From assembly GCA_026119855.1 (NCBI GenBank), contig JAOWBW010000281.1, positions 744,001 through 808,000 of the forward strand: 64,000 bases of DNA, written 5' to 3'. This DNA comes from Campanula takesimana. Its lineage: Eukaryota > Streptophyta > Magnoliopsida > Asterales > Campanulaceae. Below, in pieces: positions 53,501-63,484 of the stretch; the stretch's first letter is position 1; every line of letters starts with the position of its first letter. The notes under the pieces were generated by a model, which was given only the letters and a program-made list of their open reading frames with translations, was not told the origin of the DNA and searched no databases. The position numbers and the translations under genes were made by a program.

Positions 53501-54700
53501 TTCACAATGTTTACCCCGCCCCTCCCCACGAAATAATGACCAGTGACTTTGTCTACTTCCTAGAAATCAATAATCAGCTTGAAGAGTACTGATTCTCTGA
53601 GTCTCATCATGAGAGATCCAAGCACACGTATCGATATAGAGTTCTTAGCCAATCCCAAAAACATTTTGGGACTAAGGCTTTGGTGTTGTCGCAATATCAT
53701 CCAAATTAACCATACCGATTACACAATCCAAACCTGGTCGACAAAATACCAGAAGACAAAAAATACAAATCAATAGCAAAAAGTCATAGACATCATTTTT
53801 TTAAGGTTCAAACAACAGTGAGAATTCATCTGTTTAGTATCATTCCCACAAATATATCTTGTAAAGTATATTTGCAAATATGTTATATGCAATGAAGAAT
53901 ATTTGCACTTTCTGACAGGCAATATTACCACAAATACCAATGGACTCGTGGGTAACTAAGTATTACTACATGCTATATTCTAAAGTAGTTACCTGAAGCA
54001 CAACAGAGTTGATGATATCCCCATACCTCACAGCCAAATTCAAGGACACACACCGAGCTGGAGCATTTGCAAAACACCTAATCCTTCTCCTCTCGATATT
54101 CCCAATCTTTTCCCGATTTTTCACAACCAACATTGTTAACAAAGTCACTACCCCTGCCCCAAGAGAATGTCCAGCAAAAGTCAACGTATAATCCACATGT
54201 CTTTCAACAAGTTCCTTCAAAATCTCGGATTCAGCTTCCAAAACCCACTGAGCTGCCTTTAGTAGACCAGTATGAACATAACCCCCATCAAACTTAGTTT
54301 GCCCCAATTTATCATCAAGCAAAAGCAAATAATCACTTTCTTTAGCCATATTAAGCCCCCTAATGGCTAAAAGTATATCCTCATTTTCATGATCGAGGTA
54401 AATCATGTAAGGCGATACCCTTCCTTCAGTTTCATCATAATCTTTTTTTAATACTACCCATTCGGGGTTGATTCCGTACCCTCCTGGTGGGGCCCAAAGA
54501 GGGTTTCGAATATCATCCTCGTAAACTGATAGGATATAGCGACAAATTCGTGGTATGGGCTCGAATTCAGTAGCATTTGCGACACCCCAATTCTCACTTT
54601 CTCGGCCTGCAGTATAAAGGCATTTCTTCCATGCCCAACGAGCACATCCTAAACAGTATACACATTCAAGAACTGGGCAGCAACCAAAAACAAGACTCAT
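50596..54700 (-). CDS. Class 3 lipase / sn-1 DAG lipase-like protein (461 aa, five coding exons)
   Basis: Exons on the minus strand: 54700-53993, 53111-53053, 52611-52483, 51466-51331, 50949-50596. All are GT-AG with matching phases. It starts MSLVFGCCPVLECVYCLGCA, a hydrophobic Cys-rich N-terminus typical of the plant lipase family whose animal relatives are diacylglycerol lipases; ATG 54718 in the same frame is an alternative. The nucleophile elbow is GHSLGAG with Ser179. Later motifs are DDFLPRTSVAQE, LYAPGRLYHVIVRKPF and VPVDGRFEHMVLSC (probable catalytic His). The C-terminal tail is acidic and Ser-rich. It is expected to hydrolyse acylglycerols at membranes. It is complete. Part of it (exon 4 with flanks) is copied at 28.5-29.6 kb. 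It is convergent with BAM and divergent from eL36. Confidence 0.93.
51505..51686. mobile_element. Stowaway MITE in lipase intron
   Basis: TTCCCTCCGTCCCATAATAAATG at the left, CATTTACTATGAGATGGATGGAGGGAG at the right. It occupies the position taken by a different Stowaway (28960-29137) in the duplicated copy. Confidence 0.82.
52189..52354. mobile_element. Stowaway MITE in lipase intron
   Basis: CTCCCTCAGTCCCAGAATGATC at the left, GATCATTTTGGGACGGAGGGAG at the right, TA after it. Confidence 0.88.
53112..53992. other. Lipase intron 1
   Basis: No element is recognised. A degenerate direct repeat of about 50 bp (GCCTTGTCCTGG...GACTCAAGTAATACCCC) is present at about 53221 and 53320. Confidence 0.45.
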
Positions 54701-55387
54701 TGTTGCTCTACCAAACAATCATCCCAGATCGATAATGTATGGGGAAGAACTCAAAAGCTATTAGCACCCATTATATAAATTCAAACCTGAGGTCTAAATA
54801 GTTTTAGAAGCTATTAATGGCAGCAATTTGTATAGAATGTTAACTAAGAAATGTCGCCAGCTGGAGGGAGGAAATTAATTTAGATTGAAGAAAATACATA
54901 CAAGAAACTAAAATTAGAGAGCAAACCCAGAATGGCTAGAATTATGAAACATGAATTGAGAAGCGGGTGCTAACCTGTAAATCTGTATAAATCTAGGTTT
55001 ACTTGGAGGCGAATAATGCAGTGATCAGAGAGATGAAATCAATGGAAAACATATATTGATATTTAGGAACAAACTTTAGAAATGGGATATTATCAGTGAA
55101 TCAAATAAAGAACTTAATGGAAATTTGGAAGCAAACCCAGAAGTAGAAATTTATCAATGAATCTAACAAACAACATAATTGAATTTTGGAAGCCAACCCA
55201 GAAATCTAAAGCAAAAAATACACCTGTAAGAACTTCAATTGAGTGATTAACATAGATGCATCAACAATCAATTGGCTGTGTACGAATTAATAAACCATAA
55301 AAAAAAAAAAAAAAAAAAAAAAATCAAGAAAACTGACTGAGGCAGAGGGTAGGTGTGTATGTGTGCATCAATGAAAGTAAAAAGAAT
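54701..55387. other. Upstream of lipase (leader, possible intron)
   Basis: Presumed 5' UTR and promoter of the lipase on the minus strand. It has a degenerate repeated phrase (GGAAGCAAACCCAGAA / GGAAGCCAACCCAGAA, with a third near 54923) and an A run at 55299-55323. No other gene is seen. Confidence 0.45.
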
Positions 55388-55990
55388 GAGTCAGTCTTAT
55401 AAAAAACTTGTTTTACATAAACTTGTTTTACATTAAGAGACGTGTAAAATTTGTTTTACATTAACATATTTTGTTTTACATTAAGGGATCAAAACAGGTT
55501 TTATACTAAAGCGAGTGTAAAACAAGTTTTTCTCGAGATTTTCACGTAAAGAAAATAAAATCAAGAAATTTGAAGGGTTTGGAGGAAGAAGACATGGAAA
55601 AATGGTAATCCCTTTGCGATTGGGAAACCACCCTCAAGTCAAAACCCCATAATTATGAGATTGGTCCCAATCACTACTTCTTCTTCAAATCACTGTTGAC
55701 TTGAAGAATCTACTCTTTGTTAATTCTTTGATTCCTCTTGAGCCATTGGTCTCCACTTTTCTTTCTTTCCTTTTTTTTTTTTTTTTTTTTTAGTAAATCT
55801 CATAAATAACTGAATTTTTTTCTAACACAAGATTTTTTTTAAGTGAAAATTTAGAGAAAACTTGCTTTACACTCGTTTTAGTCTAAAACTTATTATTATC
55901 GCTTAATGTAAAACATACTTATAATATCTTGCTGTAAAATATATTTTACAAATCTTTTAATGTAAAACAAGTTTTTCATAAAACTGATTT
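55388..55990. repeat. Inverted-repeat element with GTGTAAAA motifs
   Basis: Left end GAGTCAGTCTTATAAAAAAC with four TTTTACATTAAGAGA-type units up to CGAGATTTTCAC at about 55543. The right part 55841-55990 has the same units inverted, ending AAACTGATTT. The same motif blocks occur twice in each arm of the OTUD6 palindrome (for example 32166-32306 and 32583-32702). It is probably a MITE of unknown class lying in the lipase/eL36 divergent region. Confidence 0.6.
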
Positions 55991-56280
55991 TTTTTTATGG
56001 ATATAAAGAGTTTTCTTTTAATATTTACAATAAACATTTATAACTGCTTTATATGAATTCTACAATTATAATATTACTTTCTTTGTTCACTATTTTCTGA
56101 TGAGTGTTCATTTTTAAGAAAGTTTATACTAAATTGATTTTTTATTTAAAAAAATAATTCCTTTTATATATTTCACAAAAATAAATTTAAAAAATATTCT
56201 GTATCAGTATGTTTATAAAATTAAATGCGAATAATGAAAATATTTATGTTATATTTCATAAATAAAAAATATAAATTAAA

Positions 56281-56480
56281 AAAAAAAACTCAAATTCTTA
56301 TAATGGGTTTTCGGGCCTAAGATATTGGATTGGGCTCCTTTTTTTAGCCTTCCGGATCCGCAATCCCAGGGCTTGGGCCTTGGGGCCTGCATAGCAAAAC
56401 TGCATTAAAAAACTCACAAAAAAACCCTAGATTTTTCTCCTCTACTGCCTCCGTCTCAAGGTAGTAAAACCCTAACAAAT
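56281..56480 (+). promoter_or_regulatory. eL36 promoter: site II and telo-box motifs
   Basis: TGGGCT/TGGGCC-type site II elements at about 56330 and 56373, then AAACCCTAG and AAACCCTAAC (telo-box) at about 56421 and 56467, near the expected transcription start. This combination is typical of plant ribosomal protein gene promoters and links expression to cell growth. Confidence 0.75.
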
Positions 56481-56937
56481 TGCTCATTTCATATCTCTAC
56501 GAATCTGCTACCAAAACCTAATCATTTCATATTTCTCGTTAGTTAGTTGCAGTTAATTTGGAGATTTCGCCGGAAAAAGACACTGTCCGGGAGCTAATCC
56601 GTGAGTGAAAATTCTGTTAATTGCAGTTCAAATGTTTTCGCCAACTTGTTTGTTAGTATAGTTTCACACATTTGGTTGAATCTGTTGAGTTTCTATGCTT
56701 TTAATTTCTGAATTTGTGTTTGTACCGTTTCTGAAAAATGGTTGCCGTGATTGTACTAGTAGGGATTTCTCAAATGGTAGTTTTCAATTAATTAAAGATG
56801 ATCTGTATGGATTTGTAGCTGTTTTTTCTAACTAGTTGGTTTGTTACTGCTGTATGAATTTGAGAAGAGGGTTGATTGATTCCAAGTTTGCTTGTTGGAA
56901 ATTGAAGGGTTTCTGTACTATAACTTGGTAGAAATTA

Positions 56938-57177
56938 CTCCCTCCGTCCCATAATTATCGCTACTTTTCGTTGACCATATTTGAACTTTGACTAACATTT
57001 TATGCTAAACTATTAATCTCCATATAAAATTAAAAATAGTTATTAAATCACCAATGGAAACATTATCAATAACCATCTTTAAATTTTTGTAGAGGTTAAT
57101 AGTTTAGTATAAAATGTTAGTTAAAGTTCAAATATGGTCAACGAAATGTAGCGATAAGTATGGGACAGAAGAGGGAG
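56938..57177. mobile_element. Stowaway MITE in eL36 leader intron
   Basis: CTCCCTCCGTCCCATAATTATCG at the left, TATGGGACAGAAGAGGGAG at the right, TA on both sides. A TTTGAACTTTGACTAACATTTTATGCT block is inverted inside both ends. Confidence 0.88.
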
Positions 57178-57602
57178 TATACATTATTGATCAAGTCTGG
57201 TGTTAGAAGATTATTTTTGTTATAACTAGGGATTAAGTTTGAACTGAGAATGATATGTTTTAAGGCTAATAGTATAAGAATAATCAGGAAAATATAGAGT
57301 GTGAATAAATTTTAAAGGGACCATGGGCTCTTTATTAGTTTACGAGGCTTGGTCACTCAGGTTATTGTTACTAATGGTGGTTACGCTATTTGTGGTTGTG
57401 GTAAAACCGAACGCCTTTTTATGACGTTTTATACTAGGAGTCATGTGCTGAGAAGGTACTTTAAGGAATCTCCGTATTTCTTTGATTCCCATTATAATGA
57501 GTAATGTATTATGATAATGTTTTTGTCTCTGCATTTATTGAGATGTGGCATCCTTGTAGACAATAAACCATTTTCAGGGACTAGTAGTGTATTTGCTGCT
57601 CT

Positions 57603-57708
57603 GATGCTCGGACTCTTTGGTTTACCCCGCCGTACCCGTGTTGGACACTCCTATTTTAGTGTAGTCAACACGAGTCCGGCGAGGTCAACCAAAGAGTCCG
57701 AGCACCTT
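57603..57708. repeat. 105-bp foldback (hairpin) element
   Basis: GTGCTCGGACTCTTTGGTT-type arms pair over about 45 bases each (57603-57650 with 57662-57708), interrupted by few mismatches. It would fold into a long stem. No terminal duplication is evident. Confidence 0.75.
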
Positions 57709-57889
57709 AGATTTGCTGTACTCATTGAGTGATTTTGATTCACCATGAACTGGCTGACAACAATAGTTTGGTACTGCACCCTCCCCCCCACCCTCTTTTT
57801 TTTAGAGATTATTGTGTTTGTAGTACTCATTGAGTGATATTGATGTACACCAAGAATCTACTAATATCCATGGTTGTAGGCATGTTAAA

Positions 57890-58128
57890 CAGTGGTGAAA
57901 CCAGAAATTTTTGGAAAGTCAAGGTTGATTTTTGGGATAAGCGTTACTATTGAGGTATACAAATTTAGTATACAAGGGGGTCGAGTTAATAACCTTGTGC
58001 AATTTTTTTCCAGAACCAAGGGGGTCAAAATGTTTAAATCCAACAGTTCTAGTAGTAAATTGCCATTTTCTTAATATTTGAAGGTGCTAAAGTTGATATA
58101 GTCAAAATAGAACGCGGCTTCGCATCTG
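57890..58128. mobile_element. hAT MITE in eL36 leader intron
   Basis: Starts CAGTGGTGAAACCAG and ends GGCTTCGCATCTG. The flanks ATGTTAAA and ATGCTAAC agree at 6 of 8 bases. Internal GGGGGTCGAG and GGGGGTCAAAATG blocks match the family at 39957-40289. Confidence 0.65.
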
Positions 58129-58505
58129 ATGCTAACTTATTCTGCGATATGTTGTCAATATTCTTATTGTCGTAGCTAAGCGGCTTGGTTACTATTTTGT
58201 TGCCCCATGTTTTTGTCTTTTCTTAGCACTGCCTGAATTTTCTTTGAGGTTGTAGATAATCGAAAGAGCTTGTTCCTACAAGCTCACATGCCTTTTAATT
58301 CTCTGCATTTCAGTTTTCATCTCGTTGGTTGCTGTTAATATTTGTTTCATTGTTTGGGTTTATAGATGAACTATTATAAATCTTCTTTTTATTTTTATGT
58401 CTCTGCAAAGAAAAGCGTTGAGTTGATGGAGATGAACTCTTGCAGCAAATATTTTTAACTGGTTGTGCACTGAATTGATATGTTGCATTTGCATTTTAGG
58501 TGGTG

Positions 58506-59220
58506 ATGGCTCCAAAACTGCCAAAAAGTGGTCTCCATGTAGGTCTGAACAGAGGTCATATCGTGACCAGAAAGGAACTAGCTCCACGCCCTTCTGATAG
58601 AAAAGGGGTAAGTTATTCCTAATTTTTTTTCATTTTTGTCTCAACGCTCTGCATCACAGTCAGTACTCAACAATATCTTCTATTCAACCTCAAATTAGTG
58701 TTTCATGGATGTGTTTAAATTTATAAATTTGTTTGCCAACTTTTTTTTTTTTTTTTGTCTACTGCTATTCAGAAAACAAGTAAGAGAATCCATTTTGTTA
58801 GAAACCTTGTCCGAGAGGTTGCCGGATTTGCTCCTTATGAGAAGAGGATTACTGAACTTCTTAAAGTTGGCAAGGACAAGCGCGCATTGAAAGTGGCCAA
58901 GAGGAAGTTGGGCACTCACAAGAGGGCAAAGAGAAAGCGTGAGGAGATGTCCAATGTTCTTCGCAAGATGAGGTATTTTCTTATTTTACATAACTGCCTT
59001 CCTACTTCTCATATATGTGTGTGTGTGTGTGTGTACTCTCCCTCCGTCCCAAAAAGTTCATCCGTGGCAACGGCAAAAGAAGTGGGAAGATCATTTTCGG
59101 ACGGAGGGAGTGTATATATTTACCCTCTGTTTTTCTCTACCATGTTCTGGTTGTCTGTCTTACAATGTTTTTGGGTATCTTTTGCATAGGTCTGGTGGAG
59201 GTGCTGAGAAGAAAAAGTGA
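58506..59220 (+). CDS. RPL36: 60S ribosomal protein eL36 (110 aa)
   Basis: Coding exons 58506-58607, 58773-58972 and 59190-59220, all GT-AG and in phase. Product MAPKLPKSGLHVGLNRGHIV, then KTSKRIHFVRNLVREVAGFA and ELLKVGKDKRALKVAKRKLG, ending SGGGAEKKK. It is a basic protein of the large cytosolic ribosomal subunit, full length compared with the family. It is preceded by a leader intron and a telo-box promoter. A mini Stowaway lies in its last intron. It is intact and probably highly expressed. Confidence 0.97.
59038..59110. mobile_element. Mini Stowaway MITE in eL36 last intron
   Basis: 73 bp: CTCCCTCCGTCCC and CGGACGGAGGGAG with almost nothing between. A (GT)n run precedes it. Confidence 0.8.
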
Positions 59221-60647
59221 GTTCAACATCTCATATTTTGACGCTGAGTTCATCTAAAACTAGATTAGGGGTTGTGAGATTATCTAGTACCTCCGCATTT
59301 CTTGTTAAATTTTGCCTTGTAACATCTTCAAATGGATTTAAGATTCTTATGCCATCTTATTTTTTTCTTTGAAAGGATTTTTTAAACTTATTTGGTTAGT
59401 TTAATATAATAAGTTTTGTGTGCTTATCTTGGATCATTAGCCTCTAAGATTTTTGTTCATCTCTAGGTAACTGTTGTGAAGGTACTTACTCTTTCACCTG
59501 GGAAACTTGGTGAGTTTCTATACATGATGAACCTCTAGATTAATTTGATCTCTAGCTATGACCAAGGTTATATTTTTTGCTTATTTTCTTGCTGTTATTT
59601 TTTGTTGTTGCGATATCTAGACGTAAATAGGTAAAAGAGATGTCATCATGCCAAATTCATTACACACTAGTAACATTCAAGATCTTTAAGGTAATTTGTG
59701 GGTTGTCTAAGTGTACCTAAGTTGATTGTATTCAGCTGGTCATTGTTTGTGTGGTGCTTATGTAGATGGCCGATCTCCAGGCTCAGCTCAGGTTGTTACG
59801 ATCAGCCATATATTTGTTGGGACGGAGGGAGTAATTATTTTACAAAGAGCTGACAAATGTGTATAGCATAAAATGTAATTATTTCACACATACCCCCCAC
59901 CGCCTTCATCCCCATGCCGTCACTCCCACTCTGGGGAGAGAGAACTCCCCCAACAAACGCGTAATTTATCGTTGATGTCATCGACGACACAGCATTTCGC
60001 TCTACATCAACTACTCTAATATCACTCCACCTCATCTTCTCTCTCCATCCACCTAATCATTCAACTACTATTTCAACTATATCCCCTACAATGGTTCTCT
60101 CTTTCTTCCCTATTCGACTCCTTCCTTCATCTTCCCCAATCGGACGGCAGGAACCAAGACAGTAATTCATGCCTCCATCCCCCTCCTGTTTCTGATGTGG
60201 CTGGAATCTAGGGTTTCGTTTGTAAATTTGGATATCTTTTTTGCCATTTTTGGACCATCGTCGATGCCTATCTTCACGCAGCAACAACAACAGCTAAATT
60301 CCCTTTTGCCTAACGAAGAAAGGGGAGATGAAGGGGTTGTTTGTAAATTTCAGGTTTTTCAAATAAGATCTGGGATACGTATTTTTTTTTTTGTGGGGTT
60401 TGAAAAATGTTATAAATTTATTTGGGAGAAATGAGATTTCTAAACAATCCATTGGGATTTGATTTTCATTTTTCTTTATTTATTTGTATTGTTGTTTGAT
60501 TTGGGAGAAAGAAGAATTCTAAGTAATTGCTTTTTATTGTTGTTTGATTTGGGAGAAAGAAGACTTCTTGGATCTTTTCTGGTATCGATTTCCTGGGTTC
60601 TAAATAAAGTTAAGGATGAAACGTCGTGGTTGATGAATTAAGAAAAA
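59221..60647. other. Intergenic downstream of eL36
   Basis: No gene is recognised. An isolated Stowaway right end GGGACGGAGGGAG lies at 59820-59832 without a partner. Short open frames have no recognisable product. A phrase TTTATTGTTGTTTGATTTGG is tandemly doubled near 60480-60560. Confidence 0.45.
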
Positions 60648-60923
60648 GGGTTAATGACAGATTAGGGCCTGAACTCCAGGGGGTGCGTCTAAACGGGGCC
60701 TGAGTTTGTTTTTTTCGCTAGATCAGGGCTCAATATCTAAATTTTTCGACAGTTAAGGGCTTTTTGACGGAAATCGTTAGAAAAGTCAGTTAAGTGCCAT
60801 GTGCCTCGCACGTGATCATCAAATTGGATGTATTTGTAATGATATTAGTTAGTAAGGGCTTTAGTGAAATTTTTGAAACTCAAAGGTTTAAAAAACGAAA
60901 TAAATATTTTTTCTAAAAAAATA

Positions 60924-61122
60924 CTCCCTCCGTCCCAATTTAAAGTTCCTAGTTTTACTTTACACGGAGATTAAGAAAAAAAATAAATGTTGTGAATATG
61001 AAAAGAAAATTGGGAGAGAGAAAGTGGGTAGGGTGTTTTTGTTGTGAGAATGACAAGTGGGTTCCACTTTCCATTTTAGGTCATAAAAAAAAATAAAAAA
61101 CCTTAAAGCGGGACAGAAAGAG
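60924..61122. mobile_element. Stowaway MITE inside Pack-MULE
   Basis: CTCCCTCCGTCCCAATTTAAAG at the left, CTTAAAGCGGGACAGAAAGAG at the right, TA on both sides. A further left end CTCCCTCCGTCCC at 61152 has no partner. Confidence 0.82.
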
Positions 61123-61337
61123 TATATAATAAAATAAGTAATTATCATATACTCCCTCCGTCCCATCCGAATTAGGATTTTCACCACTGGCACGGGATTA
61201 AGGAATAATAGTATTCTATTACAAAAAGGGATAATGTCTTTGAATTAAAAGATTTAACCTTTTTTTGAATAATCAGTAATCATTGTCTAGTCTATCAAGT
61301 CAGTCTCCTGTCTGTCAGCTAGGCAAGTGAAGGCTTA

Positions 61338-62122
61338 GGCCATGTCCAATAAGGTAGTTGAGGAGGGGGTTGAGAGGGATTAAACTAGTTGAGTGTGTGC
61401 AATAAGGGGGTTGAGAGGAGGGGGTTGAAGGGGAGGGGTTGAAGAAGCTCAACTAGGTTGAAGGATTTTTTGTGGGGCCCGAATAGACACGTGTCGGCTT
61501 GGGAGTGTCCAGCACTTGGAGAGTGCAGCTCACCTCCCAAGCCGGAGAGTGGCTGCTGCTTTTCCCCCCTTTTTTTTTTTTTTTTCCTTTTTTGTTTCCA
61601 GCTTTTTTTTTCTTTTTTTTCGGAGAGGTTTTTTATCCAAATTTTTTTAGCTCAATTATTTCATAGTAAATTATTTTTTTTATAAAAAAATAAATCACCA
61701 AAATTTATCATTTTTTTCCCTCTATAAATTGATGTAAGTTTCATTTAATTTGAACACCGAAAAAAAACCCTCTTTTCTCTTTAAAAATTCCTTAATTATC
61801 CTTTTTTATTAAGTGTGAATTAAAAAAAATTAAAAAAAATCTCAAATTTATAAATAAAAATAATAATAATTTATTTTTAATAATAAATTATTATTATTTT
61901 TATTATTTTTTAATTATAAAAATAAATATTGTAAATAAAATAAAAAGTGATGGGTATAGAATGATGAGTTGGGAGGAGTTGAATTTTAAACTAAACTAGC
62001 TTATTGTGGGAGGGGTAGTTGAGAGTGTAGTTGAATGATTAAGTGGATGGAGAGAGAAGATGAGGTATCGTGATATTAAGGTAGTTGAATGTTTTTAGGG
62101 AGTTGGATTATTGGACATGGTC
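61338..62122. mobile_element. Tourist/PIF-Harbinger-like MITE inside Pack-MULE
   Basis: 785 bp. Inverted ends GGCCATGTCCAATAA and TTATTGGACATGGTC, with the 3-bp target duplication TTA at 61335-61337 and 62123-62125. Subterminal GGTAGTTGA-type repeats are on both sides, with an AT-rich centre. Confidence 0.82.
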
Positions 62123-62535
62123 TTACTCCAGGCGTAGTGAGAATGTCAGTCTTTCCAAGTAAAGATAGAAGAGAGGAAAAGCAAGAGGAGGCTGTGAGCT
62201 GAGATAAGACTCTCTCTCTTGTCAGGTAGTTTACTTAGTCGACCCACAGAAGAGTGACTTTAGCTTCTTACTTTATCTTCCATAAATTAAATTTCATTAC
62301 AATGAAAATCAAACTCAGTTTTACAGTTCATTTAAAGTTCACTATTCTCCTTCCCACCACCATCGGCCCACCACCACCGCCATCGGACCGCCGTCATCAG
62401 CCCACCGCCGCCGCCATCGGACCACCGTCATCAGCCCTAAGCCCCCATCTCTACCTCCGCACAACCACAGTTCCCCAAAATCATTGTCAGCTACAAAAAA
62501 TATCACTAACAAATTAGCCCAGATCTAATTTGAAA

Positions 62536-63138
62536 TCAAATCTGGATTTCATATGCTCCTTCCTCGTGGAATTTCATGGTGGACAGAGCTAGAGAGGGAA
62601 AAAGAAATAGGCTTCTCATGTGTGTGTATCCTGTGTGTACCAACCCCAAATCAAAAGCTACAGATCCTTGCTCTAGATCAAGTAACGAAGTTAACCTGAG
62701 CGTTTCCGGTGCTATTCCGACGGTGAATTGGGATAATTCGTGGTCAAAATGGGTTACCGTTAAGCATGTGCCGTTGACGGCGATGCTGTCTCCGAGGTTG
62801 ACGCCACCGAGGACGGTTTTGGCGGTGATGGTCATGTCGAAACCGCCATCTTGAGCATAACCCAGTTTCTTGATTTGGCCCATTTCTTCCACGATGCCGG
62901 TGAATAGGGCTCGGATTTGATTGCGGCTTTGGGACTGGGGGAGTTTGAAATTGGGAATGGGTTTGAGAGGGTGAGTGGAGAATTGTGAAGAGAATGACGG
63001 TGGTTTGAGAGTGGTGGTGAATTTGTTGAGATTGGTTTAGGAAGGTGGGGATTTGAGGTGGTTAAAGATCAGGATTTTGGGGTGGTTTTTGGATTTCAGT
63101 GTTTTGGAGATGGTGGAAAAAGATGAAGAAATCGCCAT
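62536..63138 (-). pseudogene. Captured riboflavin synthase fragment (transit peptide and first barrel)
   Basis: From ATG 63138 the frame reads MAISSSFSTISKTL, a chloroplast-like leader, with an in-frame TAA at 63037-63039. It then continues into LFTGIVEEMGQI, VLGGVNLGDSIAVNGTCLTV and LSQFTVGIAPETL, the N-terminal domain of riboflavin synthase (last step of riboflavin synthesis in plastids). Similarity ends near 62668 (DLEQG), probably at the parent's first exon border, and the rest to the stop at 62536 is unrelated. The TAA and the missing second domain make it non-functional. Confidence 0.85.
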
Positions 63139-63484
63139 TTTTTTTTCTTGATGGCGGCTGGTAAAGAGGGAGATGAGGAGAAATGAAGATGGGGGGGGGG
63201 GATATTTTTTAGGGTTTATGAAATTGGGTTTTGTTTTGGATTTAACCTTTCAAATTTTAAAATTTACAGTTTGACTCTTTTTGACAACTTTCATTTCAAT
63301 TTCATCCAGATTTATGATCACGTGCCATGCACATGGCAATTAACTGACTTTTCTAACGATTTCCGTCAAAAAGCCCTTAACTGCCGAAAAATTTAGATAT
63401 TGAGCCCTGATCTAGCGGGGAAAAAAACCCAGGCCCCGTTTAGACGCACCCCCTGGAGTTCAGGCCCTAATCTGTCATTAACCC

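Larger units (their letters stand above)
56601..58499 (+). other. eL36 leader intron
   Basis: Donor ATCC/GTGAGT at 56601 and acceptor ATTTTAG at 58499, six bases before the ATG. It contains a Stowaway, a foldback element and a hAT MITE. Leader introns are usual in plant ribosomal protein genes. Confidence 0.7.
60648..63484. mobile_element. Pack-MULE, 2.84 kb, carrying riboflavin synthase sequence
   Basis: Terminal inverted repeats of about 170 bp (60648-60820 and 63312-63484) begin GGGTTAATGACAGATTAGGG. The 9-bp flanks TAAGAAAAA and TAAGGAAAA agree at 8 of 9 bases. No transposase is visible. The interior contains two Stowaway relics, a Tourist-like MITE and a captured gene fragment (62668-63138, minus strand). 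Capture of host gene pieces by Mutator-like elements is known as Pack-MULE. Confidence 0.85.

Noticed and set aside
62340..62440. Pro-rich coding-like CCGCCATCGG repeats
   Set aside because: Two or three copies of a short GC-rich unit inside the Pack-MULE; no start context or domain.
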